Of a stretch of 64,000 nucleotides of DNA, positions 57,671 to 64,000 are shown piece after piece. The notes below the pieces were generated by a model, which had not been told where the DNA came from, searched no databases, and saw only the letters and a program-made list of their open reading frames with translations. A program made the translations under genes and the position numbers. Within the stretch, counting starts at the first letter, position 1; every line of letters starts with the position of its first letter. Source of the DNA: an uncultured Polaribacter sp. (GTDB lineage: Bacteria; Bacteroidota; Bacteroidia; Flavobacteriales; Flavobacteriaceae); contig NZ_CANMUE010000004.1 of assembly GCF_947500975.1 (NCBI RefSeq), forward strand, positions 124,001 to 188,000. The letters are read 5' to 3'.

Positions 57671-58444
57671 ATGAAAACACTAATATTAGCAGGAGGATTT
57701 GGGTCTAGAATAAGCGAGGAGACAGATTTAAAACCCAAACCAATGATTGAAATTGGAGGAAAACCAATAATTTGGCACATTATGAAAATGTATTCAGAAC
57801 ATGGACTAAATGATTTTGTAATACTTTTAGGGTATAAAGGGTATGTAATTAAAGAATATTTTTCCAATTATTTTTTACATCAAAGTGATGTTACAATTGA
57901 TATGACTTCAAATAAAATGGAAGTGCATAATAATTCTTCTGAGCCATGGAAAGTTACGCTAATAGATACTGGAGCAAGTACAATGACCGGAGGAAGAATT
58001 AAAAGAGCTGCTAAATATGTTGGAAATGAACCATTTTTGTTAACATATGGAGATGGAGTTTCTGATGTTAATATATCAGAATCTATTAAGTTTCATAAAA
58101 AGCACTCAAAGTTAATAACAATGACTTCTGTGCAACCAGCAGGTAGATTTGGAGCATTAGATATCAAAGATGATAATAGTGTTATCTCTTTTATAGAAAA
58201 GCCAAATGGAGATGGTAATTGGATAAATGGTGGCTTTTTTGTGTGTCAGCCAGAAGTTTTGAATTATATTAAGGACGATTCTACTGTTTTTGAAAAAGAA
58301 CCTCTTGAAAAATTAGCGAAAATGGGAGAGTTGTATACTTACAAGCATTACGGTTTTTGGCAATGTATGGATACCTTACGAGATAAAAATTATTTAAATG
58401 AACTTTGGGATACTGATAAAGCTCCTTGGATTAACTTAAAATAA
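57671..58444 (+). CDS. rfbF: Glucose-1-phosphate cytidylyltransferase
   Basis: Makes CDP-glucose from CTP and glucose-1-phosphate. 257 residues, normal length. It starts TLILAGGFGSRISEETDLKP, followed by KPKPMIEIGGKPIIWHIMKM and LLTYGDGVSDVNI (metal-binding Asp). FIEKPNGDGNWINGGFFVCQ and YKHYGFWQCMDTLRDKNYL complete the RfbF signature. First of a CDP-sugar set with rfbG 8 bases downstream. Confidence 0.97.
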   Translation: MKTLILAGGFGSRISEETDLKPKPMIEIGGKPIIWHIMKMYSEHGLNDFVILLGYKGYVIKEYFSNYFLHQSDVTIDMTSNKMEVHNNSSEPWKVTLIDTGASTMTGGRIKRAAKYVGNEPFLLTYGDGVSDVNISESIKFHKKHSKLITMTSVQPAGRFGALDIKDDNSVISFIEKPNGDGNWINGGFFVCQPEVLNYIKDDSTVFEKEPLEKLAKMGELYTYKHYGFWQCMDTLRDKNYLNELWDTDKAPWINLK

Positions 58445-58452
58445 ATAAAATT

Positions 58453-59556
58453 ATGTTTGGAAACGTTTATAACAATAAAAAAGTGCTAATAACCGGTAAC
58501 ACCGGCTTTAAAGGCGCATGGTTAAGTCTATGGTTAAAACAGTTGGGAGCAGAAGTGTATGGGGTCTCTAAAGATATACCTAGTAGTCCTTCACTATTTG
58601 AAATTACAAAAATGGAATCGTTGGTAAAGCATACATTTGCTGATATTCGTGATTTGAATAAAATAAAAGAATTGATTCATGAAATAAAACCTGATTTTGT
58701 ATTTCATTTGGCAGCTCAACCCATTGTAAAACTTTCTTATGATGATCCAATATATACTATGTCTTCAAACATTATGGGAACAGCAAATGTGTTAGATGCT
58801 TTACGACTTGCTAATTTTCCGTGTACTGCTATAATGATTACAAGTGATAAATGTTATGAAAATGTAGAATGGGAATGGGGATATAAAGAAACGGATCATT
58901 TGGGAGGAAAAGACCCTTATAGCGCTTCTAAAGGAGCTGCTGAGATTGTTATTAAAAGTTATTATGAATCTTTTTTTAAAGACCCAAGTTCTCAGATAAA
59001 AATAGCTTCTGTAAGAGCAGGTAATGTAATCGGTGGAGCAGATTGGGCAGCAAATAGATTGGTGCCAGATATGTTTAGAGCTTGGTCATTAGGAGAAACA
59101 GTACCTATAAGAAGCCCACATTCTACAAGACCTTGGCAGCATGTACTAGAACCATTGAGTGGCTATCTTAAATGTGGGCAAGAACTATATTTAGACAAAA
59201 AATACAACGGATATGCTTATAATTTTGGTCCAAATTCAGATCAAAATAAAACAGTTTTAGAATTGCTAGAAGAAATTTCTAAATATTGGGAAATTCAAAA
59301 GGGTGCCGCTATGTATCAACTAGAAGAAAATAATTCTTTTCATGAAGCAGGACTTTTAAAACTTAATTGTGATAGAGCATTACAACATTTTAATTGGAAA
59401 CCCACCCTTCATTTTGATGAAACGGTAGCTTTTACGGCTACTTGGTATAATAACTATTATAATAATACAGATATAGAAATGCTTGCATTTACAAATAAAC
59501 AAATTATTGAATATGTAACAAATGCAAGAAATAGAAATAACGAATGGGTAAAATAG
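58453..59556 (+). CDS. rfbG: CDP-glucose 4,6-dehydratase
   Basis: Turns CDP-glucose into CDP-4-keto-6-deoxyglucose. 367 residues. VLITGNTGFKGAWLSLWLKQ holds the NAD-binding Rossmann turn. FVFHLAAQPIVKLSYDDPIY, MITSDKCYENVEWEWGYKE and the catalytic DPYSASKGAAEIV (YxxxK) follow. RAGNVIGGADWAANRLVPD and RPWQHVLEPLSGYL are typical of RfbG. The 3' end overlaps the cupin gene by 13 bases. Confidence 0.97.
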   Translation: MFGNVYNNKKVLITGNTGFKGAWLSLWLKQLGAEVYGVSKDIPSSPSLFEITKMESLVKHTFADIRDLNKIKELIHEIKPDFVFHLAAQPIVKLSYDDPIYTMSSNIMGTANVLDALRLANFPCTAIMITSDKCYENVEWEWGYKETDHLGGKDPYSASKGAAEIVIKSYYESFFKDPSSQIKIASVRAGNVIGGADWAANRLVPDMFRAWSLGETVPIRSPHSTRPWQHVLEPLSGYLKCGQELYLDKKYNGYAYNFGPNSDQNKTVLELLEEISKYWEIQKGAAMYQLEENNSFHEAGLLKLNCDRALQHFNWKPTLHFDETVAFTATWYNNYYNNTDIEMLAFTNKQIIEYVTNARNRNNEWVK

Positions 59557-59996
59557 TTGATTTATTTCAAGGAATTGAACTCACTCCTTTAAAGATAATT
59601 AAGGGAGAAAAAGGAAATGTGATGCATGCCCTTAAATGTACGGATGTTAATTTTGAATCTTTTGGAGAATCTTATTTTTCAACGGTAGTATTTAATGATG
59701 TAAAAGGTTGGAAGAAGCATAAAAGAATGGTCTCGAATTTAATAGTGCCTGTTGGTGCTGTTAAATTTGTTTTTTACGATGATAGAGAAGGTAGTACTAC
59801 CTTTGGTTTCTTTTGTGAAGTTATACTTTCAATTACTAATTATCAACGATTAACAGTTCAACCAGGTATTTGGATGGCTTTTCAAGGAGCCTCTGAAGAT
59901 TTGAATCTATTAATGAATATAGCAAGCATTCCGCATGATCCTTTAGAAAGTATAGTCGACCCTGTTTCTTCTAATAATATAATCTATAATTTTTAA
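59544..59996 (+). CDS. RmlC-like cupin, putative CDP-4-keto-6-deoxysugar epimerase
   Basis: 150 residues, a single cupin barrel. GNVMHALKCTDVNFESFGES and NDVKGWKKHKRMVSNLIVPV, followed by GAVKFVFYDDREG, resemble short members of the dTDP-4-dehydrorhamnose 3,5-epimerase family. Its position between rfbG and a reductase gene suggests it epimerises the CDP-4-keto-6-deoxyhexose. A 3,4-ketoisomerase role (FdtA-like) is the alternative. Overlaps rfbG by 13 bases and the next gene by 1. Confidence 0.75.
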   Translation: MGKIVDLFQGIELTPLKIIKGEKGNVMHALKCTDVNFESFGESYFSTVVFNDVKGWKKHKRMVSNLIVPVGAVKFVFYDDREGSTTFGFFCEVILSITNYQRLTVQPGIWMAFQGASEDLNLLMNIASIPHDPLESIVDPVSSNNIIYNF

Positions 59997-60946
59997 TGAA
60001 AAAGAAAAGAATACTTATTACAGGTGGCTTAGGGTACGTTGGTGGTAGATTAACAGCGCATTTTGGGAACAAAGAAGGGTATATAGTTTATGCTTTAACT
60101 AGAAATAAAAGCTTAAAGAATAAGACTGAGAACACTATTGTTTATACGAATAATGATGTGTTAAAAGAAGGGAAACTAGATGGTGTGAAAATAGACCTCA
60201 TTATTCATTTAGCAGCGATGAATGAACATGATTGTGTTAATTTACCTCAAGAAGCAATCGATGTAAATATAAAGGGTACATTAGAATGGTTAATTTGGGC
60301 ACATAAGAATCAAGTAAAGCAATTTATTTACTTTTCGACAGCGCATGTTTATGCAAAGCCATTAGTCGGAAAATTTAATGAAAATTCAATTACTTTTCCT
60401 GTGCACCCATACTCAATAACGCATAAAGCGGCTGAAGATTATGTCCTTTCTTATTTTTATGAGCATAATTTAAATTCAAGTGTAGTCAGACTTTCTAATT
60501 CGTTTGGCTACCCTGCGTACTCAACTGCAAATAGGTGGACTTTGTTAATTAATGATATTTGTAGAAATATAGTAAATAAAAGAAAATTTAAAATTTATTC
60601 TAATAGTCTGCAGGAACGTGACTTTATTTCATTAAAAAATGTTTGTTCCGCTTTAGATGCTTTAATTGGTCATGATTTTGTTAAAACAGAGAATAGGATT
60701 TTTAATATTTCTAGTTCTAAAAGTAAAACATTACTTTCTATTGGTTTATGGGTGAAGGGAATAGCGGAAGATTACTTAAATGAAACTATTGAGTTTGAAT
60801 ATAAGGTTATTAAAAGTAAAAAAATAGAATCTTTAAGTCTTTCAAATAAAAAACTTAAGAATATTGGATGGAGTCCAAATACCGAATACGATAAACTTGA
60901 AATTGAAAAGACGTTAGATTTTTTTGAAAATTATAAAAATAAATGA
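59996..60946 (+). CDS. SDR-family sugar reductase/epimerase with His in place of catalytic Lys
   Basis: 316 residues, extended short-chain dehydrogenase. RILITGGLGYVGGRLTAHF is the NAD(P)-binding turn. LIIHLAAMNEHDCVNLPQEA and IYFSTAHVYAKP (S114, T115) are present. The usual YxxxK reads HPYSITHKAAEDYV, that is Y139 with His at 143 where Lys is expected. It is probably the 4-keto reductase completing the CDP-sugar, as context and the RDFISLKNVCSAL segment suggest. It starts at the TAATG overlap with the cupin gene and overlaps the following glycosyltransferase by 4 bases. Confidence 0.78.
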   Translation: MKKKRILITGGLGYVGGRLTAHFGNKEGYIVYALTRNKSLKNKTENTIVYTNNDVLKEGKLDGVKIDLIIHLAAMNEHDCVNLPQEAIDVNIKGTLEWLIWAHKNQVKQFIYFSTAHVYAKPLVGKFNENSITFPVHPYSITHKAAEDYVLSYFYEHNLNSSVVRLSNSFGYPAYSTANRWTLLINDICRNIVNKRKFKIYSNSLQERDFISLKNVCSALDALIGHDFVKTENRIFNISSSKSKTLLSIGLWVKGIAEDYLNETIEFEYKVIKSKKIESLSLSNKKLKNIGWSPNTEYDKLEIEKTLDFFENYKNK

Positions 60947-62121
60947 GAGTTTTAGCAATATCTACAAGTTCTTGGAATTCTAATAACCGAGAGTTTTACA
61001 GAAGGTTGAATCTTAAGGGAATTAATTTAAAATTAATTGTTCCGGAATCTTGGGATTTTGGAAAAGGAGCTAAACCTGCTGATATTATAACTAGTGAAGA
61101 CCCAGACATAACTTTTTTAAAACCATCTAACTATCATCATCGGTTGTACTATTTAAAGGGAATGAAAAAAGTAGTAAATGAATTTCGAGCTGATGTAATC
61201 TATTATGAAGGAGATCCAGGAAGCATAATGTCTGTATTTTTAGGTTTTATCGCTAGACGAAGTCATTCTAAGTTTATAGCTCTTTCATGCGAAAATTTAT
61301 CACAAAGACCGTTTGATGTAATTAAAAGAGAAGGAATTGGTCAACTGCATAACTCTATATTAAAGTATTTGTTAATAAGATTATCAAGGTCAAAAATTGA
61401 TCATTTATTAGTAATTAATAATGATGGTTTAAAATGTTTTAAAAGTATTGGATTTAAGAATGTGACTAAAATACCTTTAGGTTTTAATGAATCGGTTTTT
61501 AAACTTAATTTGGATGCTAGAAAAAGAGTAAGATCTAGATTGAATATTTCTAAAGATACAATTGTTATTTCTTATTTTGGTCGACTTGTTTTTGAGAAGG
61601 GTGTCCATATTTTAATTGATGCTCTTAATAATTTAAAGTTTGATAATTGGGTTTTTTTAATAGACGAATTTTCGGGATATAAGAACGGTTATCAAAATGT
61701 GATAGAGGAAAAAATATTAAACTCAAAAATTAAAAACAAAACTATTTTTTTTAAAGCAGACCATACTGAAATTGCTGAGTATATGAATGCTACAGATATT
61801 TCGGTGTTAGCTTCTATACCGACTAATAAATGGGTAGAACAATATGGAAGAGTAGTTCCAGAAGCAATGGCATGTGGCAATAGAGTAATCATCTCAAATA
61901 TAGGTGCTCAAAACGAGTTTTTCCCAAAAGACTATTTTTATAAGTTTAATCATAATAATCTTAGTAAACTTCAAGCTTTAATAGAGAAAAGTTGTTTTGA
62001 TTATAATAACGGTTTACCTGATAGAGAATCGATAAGTTTGTATTCACTAGAAAATTTTGGAATAAATAAACAATTAAGTGTTTATTTTAAAATATTAAAA
62101 AGTTTAAAAAATGAAAAATAA
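60943..62121 (+). CDS. GT4-family glycosyltransferase
   Basis: 392 residues, GT-B fold. The N-terminal RVLAISTSSWNSNNREFYRR and DVIYYEGDPGSIMSVFLGF region is the acceptor domain. The donor domain has VISYFGRLVFEKGVHILIDA, IFFKADHTEIAEYMNATDIS and SIPTNKWVEQYGRVVPEAMA then CGNRVIISNIGAQNEF, the EX7E-type region of GT4. Possibly transfers the CDP-derived sugar made by the preceding genes. Overlaps its neighbours on both sides (4 and 11 bases). Confidence 0.9.
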   Translation: MRVLAISTSSWNSNNREFYRRLNLKGINLKLIVPESWDFGKGAKPADIITSEDPDITFLKPSNYHHRLYYLKGMKKVVNEFRADVIYYEGDPGSIMSVFLGFIARRSHSKFIALSCENLSQRPFDVIKREGIGQLHNSILKYLLIRLSRSKIDHLLVINNDGLKCFKSIGFKNVTKIPLGFNESVFKLNLDARKRVRSRLNISKDTIVISYFGRLVFEKGVHILIDALNNLKFDNWVFLIDEFSGYKNGYQNVIEEKILNSKIKNKTIFFKADHTEIAEYMNATDISVLASIPTNKWVEQYGRVVPEAMACGNRVIISNIGAQNEFFPKDYFYKFNHNNLSKLQALIEKSCFDYNNGLPDRESISLYSLENFGINKQLSVYFKILKSLKNEK

Positions 62122-63163
62122 TTCTATTAGGATATTAATTTCTGGTTCAAAACTCAATTCTAATGTATTGGGTAATTATTACTACAATCATTTATTTAAT
62201 AGTAAAAATGTTGTTGTTGAAAAATTGAATTTTCATGATATTCATAATCATAAACTTAGAAAAAGCTTTATTTACAGATTATTATTTCATTTTTTTCCGT
62301 ATTTTTTGATAAAAAGAAACAATAAAAAATTTGTAAGTCAGGTCGCTGAATTTTCTCCAAATTATATTGTTGTTTTTAAAGGTTCTGAAATATCTTTGGA
62401 CTCTTTAAAAATTATAAAAGATAAAGGAATTAAGTTATTGAATTATAACTTGGATCATCCGTTTGAATATTTCAGTAAAGGAAGTGGAAACAAGTTTGTT
62501 AGAAAAGCAATCCCATTTTATGATAAGCATATTACATATAGTAAAGAAATCCAAAAGCAATTGTTGGAAACTTATAAAATAAAAGCTCTCTATTTACCAT
62601 TCGGATATGAATTAGAGGAGTCTAAATTTGAAGAATTAAGATTAAAGGATAAAAAGAATGAGGAGGTAAAGGCATGTTTTGTTGGGAATCCAGATTCTAA
62701 TAGAGCAGAGATCATTAATGGCTTAGCGGATAAACAGATTCATATTGTAGTTTTTGGTGAAAATTGGAACAAATTTTTAAAACCGAGCTCTTATATAGAA
62801 GTTTATCCTCAAGTTAATGGTGATGCTTATTGGGAGACTCTTGCGAAATATAGGGTTCAGATAAATATTTTTAGGCCTCATAATATTAATTCACATAATA
62901 TGAGAACTTTTGAAGTTCCTGCCATTGGAGGAATAATGCTTGCTCCGAAAAGTATTGAACACGAAGCCTTCTTTAAGAATAACGAAGATTGTTTTATATA
63001 TAGTAATTTTAATGATTTGGTATCTAAAGTGACTTATGTTTTGAACTTAAGTTTTGAAGAAGCAACTATTATTAGAAAAAATGCAAGGAAAAAGAGTGTT
63101 TCTCAAGGATATAGTTATGTCGCAAGAACACAAGAATTATTAACGTATTTAAAAAACGCATAA
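62111..63163 (+). CDS. CgeB-like glycosyltransferase
   Basis: 350 residues. The N-terminal part contains the DUF3880-like LLNYNLDHPFEYFSKGSGN and YDKHITYSKEIQKQLLETYK. The C-terminal glycosyltransferase part has ACFVGNPDSNRAEIINGLAD, IHIVVFGENWNKFLKPSSY, YRVQINIFRPHNINSHNMRT and FEVPAIGGIMLAPKSIEHEA, the CgeB/Glyco_trans_1_2 pattern. Likely a polysaccharide glycosyltransferase. It starts 11 bases inside the upstream gene and its stop abuts the next ATG. Confidence 0.85.
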   Translation: MKNNSIRILISGSKLNSNVLGNYYYNHLFNSKNVVVEKLNFHDIHNHKLRKSFIYRLLFHFFPYFLIKRNNKKFVSQVAEFSPNYIVVFKGSEISLDSLKIIKDKGIKLLNYNLDHPFEYFSKGSGNKFVRKAIPFYDKHITYSKEIQKQLLETYKIKALYLPFGYELEESKFEELRLKDKKNEEVKACFVGNPDSNRAEIINGLADKQIHIVVFGENWNKFLKPSSYIEVYPQVNGDAYWETLAKYRVQINIFRPHNINSHNMRTFEVPAIGGIMLAPKSIEHEAFFKNNEDCFIYSNFNDLVSKVTYVLNLSFEEATIIRKNARKKSVSQGYSYVARTQELLTYLKNA

Positions 63164-64000
63164 ATGTTTATACCAATTTCACAACCATCTATTACTCAAA
63201 AAGAAATAGATTATGTTACGGATGCTGTCCGTTCTACTTGGATTTCAAGTTTAGGAAAATATATTGATAGATTTGAAGCAGAGTTTGCAGATTTCTGTGG
63301 AACTCGTTACGCCATATGTGTTAGTAATGGTACAGTTGCAATTCAATTGGCACTAACAGCGAATGGCATTGGTAAAGGTGATGAGGTAATCATGCCTAAT
63401 CTGTCTTTTATTGCTACCGCGAATGCTACATTACATTGTGGTGCAACACCTGTTTTTGCAGATGTTGATGCTAATAATCTATGTATAGACCCAAATTTAA
63501 TAGAGGGTTTAATCACGCCTAAAACGAAAGCAATAATGCCAGTGCATCTATATGGTCACCCTGCACAAATGGACAAAATACTCGAAATAGCAAATAAACA
63601 TGGTCTTTGGGTTATAGAAGATGCTGCTGAAGCACATGGAGCAACAGTAAAGGGTAAAAGAGTAGGGTCATGGGGGCATTGTGGTACTTTTAGTTTTTAT
63701 GGAAATAAGAATTTAACAACAGGTGAAGGTGGGATGATAACCACTGATGATGAAGATTTTTACAATCGATGTAAACATTTGAGAGATCATGCAATGAGTA
63801 AGGAGAAACGTTATTGGCATACTGCACCGGGTTTTAATTATAGAATGACAAATGTTCAAGCTGCCATGGGATGTGCTCAGTTAGAGAGAGTTCAAGATTT
63901 TATGGATAAACGCGAAACTATATTTACTTGGTACAAGAAATACCTTGTTAAAAAAGAAGGTATAAGTTTAAATAAAACAGATACTTGGGCAACCAATGCT
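63164..64000 (+). CDS. DegT/DnrJ/EryC1 sugar aminotransferase, 3' end cut by window
   Basis: PLP-dependent transaminase of nucleotide keto-sugars. 279 codons are in view with no stop. It begins FIPISQPSITQKEIDYVTDA, then VSNGTVAIQLALTANGIGKG and DEVIMPNLSFIATANAT, VIEDAAEAHGATVKGKRVGS and FSFYGNKNLTTGEGGMITTD. K182 in this last segment is the PLP lysine, so it is a true aminotransferase and not the RfbH dehydrase, which has His there. The pattern resembles perosamine-synthase-type enzymes; both GDP (gmd) and CDP (rfbG) keto-sugars are available as substrates. The start ATG directly follows the previous stop. Confidence 0.92.
   Translation, partial: MFIPISQPSITQKEIDYVTDAVRSTWISSLGKYIDRFEAEFADFCGTRYAICVSNGTVAIQLALTANGIGKGDEVIMPNLSFIATANATLHCGATPVFADVDANNLCIDPNLIEGLITPKTKAIMPVHLYGHPAQMDKILEIANKHGLWVIEDAAEAHGATVKGKRVGSWGHCGTFSFYGNKNLTTGEGGMITTDDEDFYNRCKHLRDHAMSKEKRYWHTAPGFNYRMTNVQAAMGCAQLERVQDFMDKRETIFTWYKKYLVKKEGISLNKTDTWATNA

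Noticed and set aside
63164..64000. RfbH-type 3-dehydrase
   Set aside because: The PLP lysine is present (K182) and the N-terminus lacks the RfbH extension.

Overview
The window looks like a chromosome segment of a Bacteroidota bacterium, most likely family Flavobacteriaceae. The evidence is very AT-rich DNA, -7 promoter boxes of the TANNTTTG type, Asp/Glu/Lys-rich lipoproteins, a type IX secretion (T9SS) C-terminal signal, SusC/TonB-plug-like modules, and a tmRNA tag ending NYALAA. Genus cannot be fixed from the sequence alone.

Layout. (1) 1-3340: end of a tryptophan operon, trpF (5' cut)-trpB-DUF3050-trpA, closed by a two-way terminator. (2) 3358-13687, minus strand: an FKBP lipoprotein; an M28 peptidase/DoxX/amidohydrolase operon; a TPR membrane protein; a frameshifted LAS-type peptidase; and an outer-membrane barrel coupled to a 1009-residue TPR protein. 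(3) 13824-17212, plus: ftsE, two glycosyltransferases (the second has lost its ATG) and a 2-oxoglutarate/Fe(II) oxygenase. (4) 17213-24827: a small membrane protein, tmRNA (ssrA, minus), a saccharopine-dehydrogenase-like enzyme, DUF3820, DUF1801, a transglutaminase-like protein, kdsA, an M28 lipoprotein and a nucleotidyltransferase-fold protein. (5) 24898-36503, minus: an unlisted 59-residue peptide gene, a 1224-residue T9SS surface protein, a small beta-barrel protein, and a 2204-residue alpha-2-macroglobulin carrying an inserted carboxypeptidase-regulatory plus TonB-plug module. (6) 36590-40155: mpl, then on the minus strand a PqqD-HPr-kinase fusion coupled to a second nucleotidyltransferase paralogue. 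(7) 40244-64000, plus: a large surface polysaccharide cluster running off the window.

The polysaccharide cluster predicts several sugars: UDP-HexNAc uronic acids (nucleotide-sugar dehydrogenase plus WbpB-like oxidoreductase), GDP-L-fucose (gmd, fcl), UDP-glucuronate (ugd), UDP-ManNAc (2-epimerase) and a CDP-6-deoxyhexose (rfbF, rfbG, cupin, SDR reductase). It also encodes a Wzx flippase, several glycosyltransferases, a hexapeptide acyltransferase, an acyltransferase-3 protein, an MBOAT/SGNH O-acylation pair and a DegT aminotransferase cut by the window end. No Wzy polymerase, initiating transferase or Wza/Wzc exporter is recognisable here. A frameshifted four-helix-bundle (S23/IVP-type) cassette with repeats on both sides sits between fcl and gmd.

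The best candidate for an undescribed system is the combination of a small Lys-rich leader-like peptide, two closely related NTP_transf_5-type nucleotidyltransferases, and a PqqD-HPr-kinase fusion. The parts resemble tailoring modules of kinase-containing lasso-peptide clusters, but no lasso cyclase or protease is present.
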